A stretch of 64,000 nt of DNA from Rhizobium sp. RCAM05350 (GTDB lineage: Bacteria > Pseudomonadota > Alphaproteobacteria > Rhizobiales > Rhizobiaceae). The notes under the pieces are model-generated. The model worked only from the letters and a program-made list of their open reading frames with translations, had not been told where the DNA came from and ran no database searches. This document shows, one piece after another, positions 39,978 through 50,870 of the stretch (position 1 is the first letter of the stretch; each line of letters starts with the position of its first letter). The position numbers and the translations under genes were made by a program. The stretch lies in the NCBI GenBank assembly GCA_024426085.1, contig CP087974.1:1860001-1924000 (forward strand), in the 5' to 3' direction.

Positions 39978-41196
39978 ATGCAAATTCCATCCAGCGCCAC
40001 TTCCAGCCTGCACAGCGAGAGCGCTAACGCGCCGCCAAGCGACAGCAGCGGCATCATCGAATGGTTGATGACCGAGACGAGCGACGAGCGTTTCATCGAC
40101 AATATCTTCGTCGAGATGTGCGACCGGCTCAATCGGGCGGGCATACCGGTTTCTCGCGGTACGCTGCACTTCCGCATCCAGCACCCGCAATGGCTCGGGC
40201 GCTGGATCCTGTGGCTGAAAGGCATGAAGGAAGCCGATATCCAGACATTCGGGTATGGCGTCGAAGATACCGCCCAGTATCGCAGCAGCCCGATATACGA
40301 ACTCAACAGCGGTGCGGGTGTGGTCCGGCAACATCTCGAACCCTCCTCCGGAGACGCCCCGCCCTATCCGCTCTATGACGAACTGCGCGCAGAAGGGCAT
40401 ACCGACTACATCGCCTGGCCGCTGAAGCACACGCTGGGCAAGCACCACATCATCACCTTTTCGAGCGACAGGCCCGGCGGCTTCAACGATGACGATATCG
40501 CGGCGCTGGCCGATCTTCTCCCGGCCTTCGCGCTGGTCAGCGAAATCCGCCTGAAGAACCGTCTCGCCCGGACGCTGCTCGAAACCTATGTCGGGCCGCA
40601 TGCCAGCGAACAGATTCTCGCCGGCGCCACGACACGCGGCAGTGGCGTCACGGTGGGCGCTGCCATCCTCATCTGCGACCTGCGCGACTTTACCGGCATT
40701 TCCGACATGTGGCCGCGACGACGACGTCATCGAGCTGCTGAACGGCTATTTCGATGCGATGGCCGAACCGATCGAAAGACATGGCGGCGAAATCCTGAAA
40801 TTCATGGGCGACGGACTTCTGGCGATCTTCCCACTGACCAAGGACAATGCCTGTCAGGACCTACTCAGCGCCATACGCGAGGCGCAGACCGCCATGACTG
40901 CGCTGAACGAGGAAAACCTGAAAACCGGCCATGCACCCCTCGGCTATGGTATCGGCGTCCATGTCGGCGACGTCATGTACGGTAATATAGGCTCCCGCAG
41001 CCGCCTTGACTTCACCGTCATCGGCCCGACCGTAAACGTCGCCTCGCGGCTCGAAAGTCTGACCAAGGAGATCAAGCGGCCGGTCCTGCTTTCACGCGCA
41101 TTCGTGGAAATGGCCGGATGCGAAACGAAGCTGGAAAATGTCGGCTCCCACCGGTTGAGGGGCCTCAGTGAGCCTATCGACGTCTTTGCCTTTTGA
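39978..41196 (+). CDS. class III adenylate/guanylate cyclase with unknown N-terminal domain
   Basis: A cyclase catalytic domain occupies about residues 215-405: metal Asp in LICDLRDFTGISD and MGDGLLAIF, transition-state Asn and Arg in GPTVNVASRLES. The N-terminal 200 residues (FVEMCDRLNRAGIPVSRGTL, then GHTDYIAWPLKHTLGKHH) form a sensor-like domain often seen in rhizobial cyclases but not named here. One inserted C near 40717 breaks the frame (ccg-c-gac). It follows glnII but has its own gap and start, so a link to nitrogen is only inferred. Confidence 0.85.
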
Positions 41197-41213
41197 CAGG
41201 CAACACGCGCGGC

Positions 41214-42519
41214 CTATCTGTGTGGGTAGGCTGGCCCTGCGCCAAGCGGATTTATCATCGACCGTAGAGTGTCGTCCTTGATCCTCAACGCGTGAGGCGT
41301 AACCCTTTGCGAAATCGGCATGGTCAGCTTACCGACGGCGACGTAGAGCAGAAACGAGCCGATCTGATAGGGAAATATCACGTCGATTTCGGCAAAGGCG
41401 CGAACGAACAGCAAGGCGGAAATACCTGAACAGCACCAGCGGTTCGGAGCTTTCACTCTCGCTCAGCACCCGTTTCAGATGACCGAACAGGCAGGCGAGC
41501 AGAAGACCGGTCAGGAGAAAGAGGCCGATCCCGCCAGTCTCCACCATTGCTTCGATGAACGTATTGTGGAAATGAAAACCGCTGCGTGAGCCGATGAAGA
41601 ACTCTTCCCACAGCCGCTCCGGCTCCGAGAACCCCTGCACCCAATAGGCCTGATAACCGACGCCGATCACCGGCGATGCCATCGCGGCTTCGATGCCCTG
41701 CTGCCAGAGATAGGTACGCCCGGTCAGGGTCGAATCCTTGCCGAAAACGCCGAGGACACTGTCGATCGCACCGCCATAGACGGCGCTGATCACGGTTATG
41801 ACACCGAAGACGGCGGCGGCGATGAACAACAGCTTGCGGCTTTTCGGCGGAAGCAGCGAAAACATCCGCATGCCGATGGTGATGCCGAGGACAGCGACGG
41901 TGGTCAGAACCGACGTCGCAGACTGGGAAGCATGCAGGCAATAAGCGGCGATAACACCCACCACGCCGCAAACGGCAAGCCAGAGCCCGCGCTGACCAAG
42001 CATGACAACGGCTGCGAAACTAAAGACGACGGCAAGCGATGCGTAGAAACCAAGCTGGTTCTTGGAGGCAAAGGCACCGACGAAGCTGACGGTCCCATCC
42101 AGCGGGTCAAAGTGATAGACACCGAACAGCAGAGAATAGAGCAGCACCAGGCCGGCGCCTGCAACCGATCCAAGCGTCAGCGTTTTGATGTCCAGCACCC
42201 GCATGGCAATCAGCGCGCAGATGACATGGGAAAGATACTGTAAGCCAGCTCTCGTGGTGGTTCCGGGGGATGCCGACCAGAATACCGAGAGGCAGGCAAA
42301 GACCGTAAAGGCGAAGATCCAGATATATTTTCCGTAGTTTCCCAGCACCCGACGGTAATCGATCAGCACCAGAGGCAGCCAGACGGCATAATACAGCAGG
42401 ATCGAAACCTGGCCGAAACGTCCGGAATAGGCGAAGACGAAATAGGATACCATGAGGGCGAAAACCCCATAGACGAGGTTTTCGCCCGGCGTCACCAGAC
42501 TGGCCTTGGCGATCTTCAT
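41214..42519 (-). CDS. exoQ: succinoglycan polymerase ExoQ
   Basis: Wzy-type membrane protein that joins succinoglycan repeat units into high-molecular-weight polymer. About ten spans are visible (LVYGVFALMVSYFVFAYSG, SVAGAGLVLLYSLLFGV, TGGIGLFLLTGLLLACLFG). The conserved O-antigen-polymerase region includes SASPGTTTRAGLQYLSHV. ATG 42519 is preferred to an upstream GTG. One error near 41430 shifts the frame; the C-terminus ends NPLGAGPAYPHR. It is downstream of exoF with an 11-bp gap. Confidence 0.88.
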
Positions 42520-42529
42520 CCGCACCACC

Positions 42530-43801
42530 TCATTGTGTGTTGAGCGTGGGTTCGACCTTCACGACATCGCCGGGTTGCACGGGTGTTCCTTCGTTCGCCG
42601 CGATCGTCGCAGACTTTCCATCTTTCTGGCGAATAATGGAATAGTTGATATCGACGGCTTTGCCTGGCGACGGAGTCTGGGATGCATCGGCGGACTGAAC
42701 CAGCGCTTCCGTCATCAGGTCGCGGCTGGTGATCAGCTTCAGGGACAGCGTGTCCAGCTCGGCTTCGGTATTCTGCAGTTCCTGGGCGAGTTGTGCATCC
42801 CAGTCATTGCGCAGGTTGGTTTCGTCCTGGCTCGCCTCGCTGACAGCCTGTTTGGCCTTCAGCGAAGCGGTATCGATATCGAGCAAGGCGGCTTGAAGAT
42901 CAGCGATCCGCTGCTCGACGGCAAGCTTTCGGGCACTGAGGGCCAGGCCTTTTCCGCCAGCACATCGACGCGCCCCTTATCTTCAACCACAAGCTCCAGC
43001 TGCCGGGTCTGCGTGACCGATTTCTTGCCGAGCGCATCGATTTCGCTCTGCAGAAGCGATTTAAGTTCGGCCAATGCAGTGAGCTGGAGCTTGAGCCGCT
43101 TGTCACGCGACACCATCAGCGCCTTCTCGCTTTCGAGAAGATCAGCGGCATCTGCCACGCCTTTCAACTCTGCAGGGAGAGGAAAGTCATTCTTCTCGGC
43201 AATCTCGGCCTGCAGCCGTCGCGCCGGACGAGAAGCCGGTTCCTTTCGCTGGTCCGTACGGACGACTCACCCTGCGCGTTGATGAAATCACGCGCAAACC
43301 GTTGACCGTTTTCGGCGCGACGCAGGCCGCCGCCAAGGCTGACAGCCTTGAGAACCGTCATGTCAGGTGCAAACGGATATTCGCCCGGCGTCTGAACTTC
43401 GCCGGCGAGGTAGATCGGCCTGTATTGCGCAAGCTCGACGGAGGCGGATGGGCGATCCGGCAAGCCGAACAGCTTCTGCAGCTGCAGACCCACTTCGTCG
43501 GCGATCTCCGCCGTGGTCTTGCCGGGAAGCCGGCACGGTGCCGAGGAAAGGTAGGGAAATGTCACCGGAAGCGCCGACCATGTAGTCGCCACTGATGGCA
43601 GACCAGTCACGGACGGTTCCTTCCGCCGTCTGCCACTCCGCGACGCGTATTCTCAGCTTGTCCATGGCGCCGAGCGTGTAGTCGCCGGCAAACGCCGAAT
43701 GGATACCCGAAACGCTGATTGCGATGGCGAGCGCGGAAAGACGCAGCACCCCGGACTTTGCGTCCGAGGGCTGGAAGTCCTTTGCAAAGACTTCTTTTCA
43801 T
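42530..43801 (-). CDS. exoF: outer-membrane export/priming protein ExoF
   Basis: Polysaccharide export protein; in S. meliloti ExoF is needed with ExoY for addition of the first sugar. A signal peptide (LRLSALAIAISVSGIHSAFA) follows MKRSLCKGLPALGRK. The BexD/Wza-type domain (DYTLGAMDKLRIRVAEWQTA, VELAQYRPIYLAGEVQTPGE) is followed by a long coiled-coil region. Four errors split it, near 43750, 43555, 43245 and 42950. Repaired length is about 420 residues. Confidence 0.86.
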
Positions 43802-43876
43802 AAAAATTCCTCACTTAACAACAAAGCCGATCCCGGCGTTACGACGGAAGCGGCATATTCACGCTGGTGACTGTGA

Positions 43877-44557
43877 TCAGTAACTGCCCCGGGATAGGCA
43901 GACAGCAGGAATTGTCTTGGCAACGATGACGACATCGTTGAGTAGCGACCAGTTGGTCACATAATGCGTATCGAAGGCGATACGCGCGGCATAAGACACG
44001 TCGTTGCGTCCACTGACCTGCCAAAGTCCAGTCAGGCCGGGGCGCGACTTGAGATAGAAGACAGCGGAATGTTCATAGAGTTCGAGCTCGTCTTCCACGA
44101 CGGGACGTGGACCAACGACACTCATTTCGCCGCGGATGATGTTGAGGAGTTGCGGCAATTCATCGAGGCTCAGTTTGCGCAGGACGTTGCCGACGGCAGT
44201 GACGCGCGGATCGTCCTGAAGCTTGCGGGTCGCCTGCCATTCCTCGTATGCCTTCGGATTTTTCTGCAGGTGGTCCTGCAAAATCTTGTCGGCGTCCGGC
44301 GCCATCGTCCGGAATTTGAGGCAATGAAAGAAGCGGCCATTATGGCCGACGCGACGATGTCCGTAAAACACCTTGCCGCCATCGGAAAACTTCACCAGCG
44401 CCATAAGCAACAGAAAGAGCGGGCTGAAGAAGATGAGCGCCAATGACGCGGCGAAGATATCGAAACCCCTTTTTGCTATTCCCCCTATCGGCCGGTGTTC
44501 CCCGGCTTCGATGGTCGTAAAATACGGCGAGCTTGCCGATCGAGTCGTGGACTTCAT
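43877..44557 (-). CDS. exoY: undecaprenyl-phosphate galactosephosphotransferase ExoY
   Basis: Starts succinoglycan assembly by placing galactose-1-phosphate on the lipid carrier. The intact 226-residue protein has one N-terminal membrane helix ([20 protein letters not shown]), the motif [25 protein letters not shown], and [15 protein letters not shown]. 226 residues matches S. meliloti ExoY. It heads the leftward exoYFQ unit; the divergent exoX lies 800 bp away. Confidence 0.95.
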   Translation of the reverse strand: MKSTTRSASSPYFTTIEAGEHRPIGGIAKRGFDIFAASLALIFFSPLFLLLMALVKFSDGGKVFYGHRRVGHNGRFFHCLKFRTMAPDADKILQDHLQKNPKAYEEWQATRKLQDDPRVTAVGNVLRKLSLDELPQLLNIIRGEMSVVGPRPVVEDELELYEHSAVFYLKSRPGLTGLWQVSGRNDVSYAARIAFDTHYVTNWSLLNDVVIVAKTIPAVCLSRGSY

Positions 44558-45360
44558 GGGAGAAACTCCATTCGGGTTGGCGATTGGTCGGGTCCCCTGA
44601 GGGCACGTGGGTTCAATTGCATCTGAGAGTGTAGAGGGAGATTTTGATTTTTAAAGGCGGCTTTCGGCCCGATGCGGTTGTTCAGGGCAACTGCGGCCAA
44701 GATCAAATGTCTGGCCACATTTGCGAATGCATGCGACGATCACTGATGGACAATCCCGTGAAATGCAAACCCGATATACTCAAAACTTTTGTTAAAAATC
44801 AGAAGTTGTTCTCGGCATTTAATCCATATCTACACATAAGAATTCTGAATTTAATATTTAAGAACTCTTATTTATCAAGGAAAATACGTATATTGTTTTC
44901 TCTCCGGCAAAAATATTGCAGTGCAGCATTATTTTTGCACTGCACTTTCCTATATTCAAAATTTCTAACTTTGTAACAAAAGTTGATTGCCAAACGAACC
45001 TTCTTCACGACCGGAGGATAGAAGGGGCGCCAAATAAACTCATAAATTGCATATCGCGTGGTGACGTACCTCAAAATGTGGCCGAATCCTGTTCGCACCT
45101 ATTCTCGCATCGAAATCCGGTGCCTACAGTCCAAATTGGCGCTGCACTCCAGCAAAAATATTACCGGTGTTGCGCAATCGATAGATGATTTTAAATGCAG
45201 GCTAAGAATTCATCCGGTAATGACGCAGATGTAATGAACAGAGTGCTTCCCCACGATTGAAACCGCAATGCATGTTCGATATGTTAATAATTGCCTAAGA
45301 GGATAAGGTGGATTTTTCAATGATGTCTGCAGATCAAGACATAATATTGAGGAGGGTCTG
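44558..45360. promoter_or_regulatory. exoY/exoX divergent control region
   Basis: About 800 bp, AT-rich from 44760 to 45060, without a convincing gene. It contains the inverted repeat GCAGTGCA / TGCACTGC (44918-44943, 10-bp loop) and a strong ribosome-binding site for exoX (GAGGAGGG at 45350-45357). Rhizobial exoY promoters are controlled by MucR, ChvI and others; no site was assigned with confidence. Confidence 0.6.
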
Positions 45361-45648
45361 ATGTTTGCACCGCGTGTTTTCGTCAGCATGATCGGAGCAC
45401 TGAGCGTTTTTGCCATCGTAACCTTCATCCTGACCGGCTCTGCGTGGACGACAGCTTGGCAGACGTTGGTCTGCGCGGTGTTGGTGCAAGCCGGATATTT
45501 CATTGCGGTGCTGGTTTTGGTGGCAAAGGAAGGCCGGAACCGCCGGAGCGCATCGCAAGGCCAGTCGCCAGTGTCCGCATCGGCCGCCGACGACAAGGAA
45601 CCGAAAACAATTCATGTGCCGAACAATCCCGGCCATTTTAATTCCTGA
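45361..45648 (+). CDS. exoX: exopolysaccharide repressor ExoX
   Basis: A small 95-residue inner-membrane protein with two spans (FVSMIGALSVFAIVTFILTG, LVCAVLVQAGYFIAVLVLV) and a charged, Ser/Ala-rich tail. Size, topology and the position next to exoY match ExoX, which lowers succinoglycan production post-translationally, its ratio to ExoY being decisive. The frame is intact. Confidence 0.88.
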   Translation: MFAPRVFVSMIGALSVFAIVTFILTGSAWTTAWQTLVCAVLVQAGYFIAVLVLVAKEGRNRRSASQGQSPVSASAADDKEPKTIHVPNNPGHFNS

Positions 45649-45809
45649 ATGAGCGTCTGAGCACCACTCCCTTCTGGCCTTTGGTTGATCCCAGCCGCCC
45701 TTTATCCCCACTCTTGACATCGTAAACTCTTCGCATGTGCAATATCGCGCCTTGCCGCACGTCCAAAGCCAACCTAGGTTCGGCGCGACAGCGATGAAGG
45801 AATGCGATC

Positions 45810-46822
45810 ATGAAACCGAATGCAGACGTCTGCGTCATCATCGCCACGAAGAACGCGGCCGAAACGATTGGGCGGGCCATCATCTCGGCACTGAGAGAGC
45901 CTGAAACTGCCGAGGTCGTCGTCGTCGATGACGGATCGAGTGACGGCACCGGCGACGTCTCCCAAAAGGCTGATGATGGCACCGGACGGCTGACAATTGC
46001 CCGGTTCGAGGTCAACAGGGGGCCGGCGGCCGCCCGCAACCATGCCATTTCGATATCGAAAGCGCCGGTGCTGGCGATCCTCGATGCCGATGATTTCTTC
46101 TTTCCTGGACGGCTGAACAACCTTCTGTCGCAGACGGGCTGGGATTTCATCGCCGACAACATCGCCTTTGTCGACGAGGAGAAGGCTGAGGACGCGCATC
46201 TTGCGCTTGAGAGTTTCCCGGCAGCACCCCGTATTCTCGACCTCGGCGAATTCATCGAGGGTAACATCTCCAAGCGCGGCGTCCGGCGTGGAGAGATCGG
46301 GTTTCTCAAACCCCTGATGCGGCGCGATTTTCTGGATGCTCACCAGCTTCGCTACCAGGAAAGCCTGCGGCTCGGCGAGGATTACGACCTCTACGCACCG
46401 CGCTGACCAAAGGTGCGCGCTACAAGATCATCCACAGTTGCGGCTATGGCGCCGTCGTTCGTGGCGATTCACTCAGCAGCAGTCACCGCACGATCGACCT
46501 GAAGCGGCTCTATGAGGCCGACAAGGCAATTCTTGCCCAGACGGATCTGTCGCCCCAGGCGAGGGGTCTGATCGCCCGGCATGAACACCACATTCGCGGG
46601 CGATACGAACTCAGGGAATTCCTCGATATCAAGCGGCAGTCCGGCTCGAAGGCCGCGCTGATTCATGCACTCGGCAATCCAGCCGCCATTCCGGCGATCG
46701 CCTACGGGATTTTCCTCGACAAGACGGAGCGTTTTCGCCGGCAGCCCGACGCGGCACCGGTGGCTCTGGGCGGATCCGGGGGCTTGCGTTATCTCCTTCA
46801 GCCGCCGTCAACCGCCCGTTGA
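45810..46822 (+). CDS. exoU: succinoglycan glycosyltransferase ExoU
   Basis: GT2-family enzyme that adds the sixth sugar (glucose) of the repeat in S. meliloti. N-terminal Rossmann-type fold: VCVIIATKNAAETIGRAIIS, VVVVDDGSSDG and the DxD region AILDADDFFFPGR. One error near 46399 shifts the frame after EDYDLYA; the continuing part reads ALTKGARYKIIHSCGYGAVV. Repaired length is about 337 residues. Confidence 0.86.
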
Positions 46823-46857
46823 GGCGAGGTTGACGGCAAGCAAGTGATGAGCGCGGC

Positions 46858-47814
46858 TTAGAAGTAGTCGCGGCGTACGCTCTCGATAACCCCTGAGAAA
46901 ACGTTCTTTTCGCTCAGCCAGAACGTGATCTGCGCTGAGTTGCGGCGTAGCGCGTGCCGCCTGCCACAGAGACAGGGCCGATGGCGCGGCGAGCAACTGC
47001 TTGGCAGCAACGCGCAGCGAGGTCTGCTTGGGGTCGCGAAGGGCAACCATCGCGCCGTCATCGATCTGCCGTGCGTTCGGATCCTCCAAAGCCGGCTGCT
47101 TGCTGTCGAAGCCCATACCCCAGAAACGCGCCCTTGGCGATCGCTTCGGCCCGGGTTGATACCGGAACGTGACGGGGACGATAGGTCACCCCGACGGTCT
47201 GGGCCCAGTCGCTCCATTTGAAACTGTTGATGCTGCTTGAGGTCGTGACCGCCACCCACGGCACGCGGAACGCGTCGGCGAGAATGGCGCCGTGCATCGA
47301 TTCCACGACGATCAATTCCGATTGGGCAATCTCTCGAATGACCTCCTTGGCGTCGCCGCGTGGATCGATGTAATGCAGGCCGACGGCTCCTGCAAATGAC
47401 CGGCCAAATGCCGGCAGCAGCCGATTCCCAATGGGGAACGAAGCTCTTCTTGTGCTTCTTCGGCAGGTTTTTGAATTCCGGCATCTCGGCAACCATGACG
47501 GCCGGGTCGATGATGCCGAGTTTTGGATCAATGCCGACCTTCTGCGCGGTCAGGGGACCGCGAACGCAGCGGATGTCCCATTCGCTTTTGTTGCTCATAT
47601 CCGGAAGGGTGCCGTAGCCGAAGCCGCTGCCGAGCACCAGTTTGTGCCTGCCTTCCGGTAGAAGCACCCGGTTGAGAACCGTACCGACGCCGACGAGAAG
47701 GGTTTCGGCGTGAACATCACGAAAGCCCGGGATCAAGAAATCCCATAGCCACAGATTGAGGTCGTCGCCAAAATTTCCGTGCTGCGATTCCCAGTAATAG
47801 GGGTCCATGACCAT
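46858..47814 (-). CDS. exoV: succinoglycan pyruvyltransferase ExoV
   Basis: Adds the pyruvate ketal to the repeat unit using phosphoenolpyruvate. The N-terminus MVMDPYYWESQHGNFGDDLN, then LGSGFGYGTLPDMSNKSEWD and RCVRGPLTAQ, is typical of the polysaccharide pyruvyltransferase family. ATG 47814 or 47808 may start it; upstream frame extensions are not ExoV-like. Two or three errors split it, near 47415 and 47115. Repaired length is about 318 residues. Confidence 0.88.
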   Translation of the reverse strand: MVMDPYYWESQHGNFGDDLNLWLWDFLIPGFRDVHAETLLVGVGTVLNRVLLPEGRHKLVLGSGFGYGTLPDMSNKSEWDIRCVRGPLTAQKVGIDPKLGIIDPAVMVAEMPEFKNLPKKHKKSFVPHWESAAAGIWPVICRSRRPALHRSTRRRQGGHSRDCPIGIDRRGIDARRHSRRRVPRAVGGGHDLKQHQQFQMERLGPDRRGDLSSPSRSGINPGRSDRQGRVSGVWASTASSRLWRIRTHGRSMTARWLPFATPSRPRCALLPSSCSPRHRPCLCGRRHALRRNSAQITFWLSEKNVFSGVIESVRRDYF

Positions 47815-47911
47815 CTCCGTCTGCATTGCCAAGGAACTTGAAAAGCCACGACATGCCTGAGCTGTCGTGTGCTTCCGTTGTGCGCAGCAAAAAATGCTGC
47901 ACCTGCGAAGG

Positions 47912-48871
47912 TTAACGTGATAATTTGCCGACGGCAAGCTGAAGCGCACTTTGCAACAGCCTGGGGTCGCGCCAGACCCACCGTGCAAGGAGATTGAACT
48001 GCGGCATCTTGCGTCGCTTGACCAAACGAGCCTGGCTCCAGAGAGCCTGTTTCCGCGCCGTGCGCTTATAGGAGTGGATGGAAGCAGCCTCCGGTGTCCT
48101 ACGCGGAAATCGTCCTTCCAATGTGTCGAGTGCTACCCAGGTGTTGAACTGCTGCGACAGGAACTGCGGAGAATCGTTATCGATACTGTGGAAAATATTG
48201 ACTCCCTCTCCCCGCACCGCGCCTGGCTCGTTGCAGAGGATGACCCGTTTGGCTGCAATGGCACAATCGCAGAAGAACAGAACGTCTTCCGCCGCCAGAC
48301 GAAGCTCCGCTTCGAAGCGGATCGTCTCGAACAGCCTTTGCCCGATGACCATGCAGGACAGGTGCAGGAAGCTCCAATCCCGGAGCATGACCTTGGGGAA
48401 TTCCGGAATTTCAAGAACCAGCGGGCTTTCGGAAAGCCGTGTGACCTTCTCCGTCTTTTCCAGTTCGGCCATGTCGTAATGGTAATAGAAGGCGTCACCG
48501 CCAGTGATCGACGCCCAATAGCAATCGGCCCCGAAGCGGGTCATCGTTTCCCCACGTTCTGGAGATGATCCGGCGTCCAGAGATCGTCGGAATCGAGGAA
48601 TGCGACAAAATCGGTTTGCGCCGTGACGTTGTTAAGGCCCGTATTACGCGCTCCGCCCGGCCCGGCGTTCGGCTGTTTGATCACGCTGATGCGCGTCCGC
48701 TGTTCCTCCGGCAGGCTATCGAGGTCGCCTTCAATCGGGAAAGGAGATTGATCATCGACGATGATGATATCGAAATTCTGGTATGTCTGCGCTGAAAACG
48801 GACTCCAGCGCCCGCCGCAGAATTCCAGCCTGTTTCTGGTAGTAAGGAATGATAACCGTAAATTTCGCCAT
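47912..48871 (-). CDS. exoW: succinoglycan glycosyltransferase ExoW
   Basis: GT2-family enzyme that adds the seventh sugar. ATG 48871 starts MAKFTVIIPYYQKQAGILRR; the catalytic region FDIIIVDDQSPFPIEGDLDS and the FVAFLDSDDLWTPDHLQNV loop carry the nucleotide-sugar and metal-binding residues. At least two errors (near 48790 and 48552) split it; the rest is intact to LQLAVGKLSR. It lies 97 bp upstream of exoV on the same strand. Confidence 0.9.
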
Positions 48872-48985
48872 CTTTTCGTCCTTGTGGTTTGTCTAGAAGA
48901 TGTTTCTGGTCTCCTCCCTCAGGCTGCGCCTCCTGCGCCTCTCCCCTGTCCTTGATCCTCCCCATCGCTACACAGGATTTACGCC

Positions 48986-50404
48986 ATGCCCCCTACAGTT
49001 AACGTCAAATCCGTTACGAGCAATGTCGGTTGGAGCATTTTATCCAAGACAAGTACATTCGGGCTTAAGTTTGTCACGGTGCCGATTTTGGCCCGTATCC
49101 TCAGCCCGGAGGAGTTCGGCGCCGTCGCCGTAGCGCTCACCGTTGTGCAATTTCTGGCCATGATCGGCGGAGCCGGATTGACCTCGGCACTGGTGATCCA
49201 GCGCGAGGAAGAGATGGAAACGGTCCACTCCGTCTTCTGGGCTAACCTGGCGATTTCCTGCCTGATGGCCCTTGGTCTTTTCATCTGGGCGGACTTCTTT
49301 GCCACGCTTCTCGGCGCTCCAGAGGCAGCGTACCTTTTGAAAGTCATGAGCTTTCTCATTCCCCTCCAACTCGGCGGCGACGTTGCCTACTCGCTGCTAG
49401 CAAGGCGGATGAATTTCAGCAAGGACGCCGTCTGGAGCATGATTTCCCGAATCGCTCGGCGCCATCGTTGCCGTCGTCCTGGCGATTTTCGGATGGGGGT
49501 CTGGGCGCTGATGGCGCAGCTCTTCGTCTCGGCGCTGGTGCGGCTGTGCGGTCTCTATGCCGTATCGCATTACATGCCGCGCTTCGTCTTCCGCCCCAGA
49601 CAGGTTCTCGGATTGAGCCGATTCAGCCTGGGAATGATGGGCTCGGAAGTCGCCAACTTCATCACTTTCCAGTCGCCGATGGTGATCATATCGCGCTATC
49701 TCGGCCTTGCCGATGCCGGTGCGTACTCCGCCGCCAACCGGTTTGCCAGCATTCCAAACCAGGTCGTGCTTTCCGCCGTCATGGGCGTGCTTTTCCCGGC
49801 CTTCAGCGGGATGATGGACGACAAGGAACGCCGTTCGCAGGCGCTGATGTTCTCAACGCAAGTGACCACGGTGCTTCTGGCGCCGATGATGTTCGGCCTC
49901 TGGGCGCTGGCAGAGCCGGCCATGCGCGTGCTGTTCGGCCCACAATGGGCCTACGCGTGGCCGGTTCTGGGGTTGCTGGCGCTGTCCAAGGGCATCCTCA
50001 CCCCCTGCAGCACCTTCATTCCCTATCTCAAGGGCGTCGGACATGGCAGGGCGCTATTCTGGTCGGCCATCATTCGCGCGATCGTAACCTGCGCCGCCGT
50101 TACCTATGGCGCAAGCACGGGTACGCTGATCGACGCGATGATCTGGCTCTGCATCGTTAACGCCGTAACGCTGATCGGCTATTCCTGGGCAGTCTTTACC
50201 GCGGATGGAACGCCGTTCTTCAAGGGGCTGTATATCAGCAGCCGCCCTATGCTGATGGCCCTGGTGATGGCGCTTGCGGTTCGGTATCTGCTTGAGACTT
50301 TCGGTTCTCTGGTGCCAAACCCCATCCTGCAGATCATCGTCGGCGCTGCGATCGGCGGCCTGATTTATGCCGTGTTCGTGCTTCTGTCAGACGCGCACTT
50401 CTGA
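48986..50404 (+). CDS. exoT: succinoglycan flippase ExoT
   Basis: Wzx/MATE-like membrane protein that moves lipid-linked repeat units across the inner membrane. About 12 spans; N-terminus MPPTVNVKSVTSNVGWSILS and conserved segment LARILSPEEFGAVAVALTVV. Although the frame is open throughout (472 residues), residues around 158-171 (RRHRCRRPGDFRMG) look like frame noise; a +1 near 49458 and a -1 near 49500 would restore LGAIVAVVLAIFGWG. Divergent from exoW. Confidence 0.9.
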   Translation: MPPTVNVKSVTSNVGWSILSKTSTFGLKFVTVPILARILSPEEFGAVAVALTVVQFLAMIGGAGLTSALVIQREEEMETVHSVFWANLAISCLMALGLFIWADFFATLLGAPEAAYLLKVMSFLIPLQLGGDVAYSLLARRMNFSKDAVWSMISRIARRHRCRRPGDFRMGVWALMAQLFVSALVRLCGLYAVSHYMPRFVFRPRQVLGLSRFSLGMMGSEVANFITFQSPMVIISRYLGLADAGAYSAANRFASIPNQVVLSAVMGVLFPAFSGMMDDKERRSQALMFSTQVTTVLLAPMMFGLWALAEPAMRVLFGPQWAYAWPVLGLLALSKGILTPCSTFIPYLKGVGHGRALFWSAIIRAIVTCAAVTYGASTGTLIDAMIWLCIVNAVTLIGYSWAVFTADGTPFFKGLYISSRPMLMALVMALAVRYLLETFGSLVPNPILQIIVGAAIGGLIYAVFVLLSDAHF

Positions 50405-50870
50405 CGAAAATCTATCAGCTCGTCAAAAACAGGCGGGCTAAAGGCAAGGGGCAAAACACTGCGGCGTGAAGCGCCGCGAAACTTGCCGGAGTGATTGCAA
50501 TGGCGCCTTATTTCGAAACAGGCACGCCGGCATGCAGAGCATTTTACAAACCTTGACGTGTGGAATTGCGCGTTTCCGAAACTAATTTTTACGCCCCGGC
50601 AACCTCTGCGAAAGCGCTTACATGATCATATTCTGATATTCTGCAACGCCCTATCCCCACGCATTTTTTCGTGTTTCCAGGCAAAGCCCCGGCATTTTTC
50701 ACGACCAATTTTTCCTCACAAAAACCGCGTGCATTGCAGCATCGAAGTGATTTTTTCTGCTGCAGTGCCATATTTTTTGAGGTTCCCTGCCCTATCTTCG
50801 AGATGCAGGTTCAAGTCTGCTCTGGTTGAAACGCCGCTTCGGGGGGAGTGGCCCAACAGGGGATGTCGTC
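50405..50870. other. interval where exoI occurs in S. meliloti
   Basis: About 465 bp with no convincing gene. S. meliloti has exoI between exoT and exoH; nothing here resembles it. The interval contains AT-rich segments and the exoH leader, with AGGGGA at 50858-50863 as its likely ribosome-binding site. Confidence 0.55.

Noticed and set aside
44644..44976. 110-codon frame in the exoY/exoX interval
   Set aside because: Cys/Phe/Leu-rich translation of AT-rich DNA without a ribosome-binding site; the region is better seen as control DNA.
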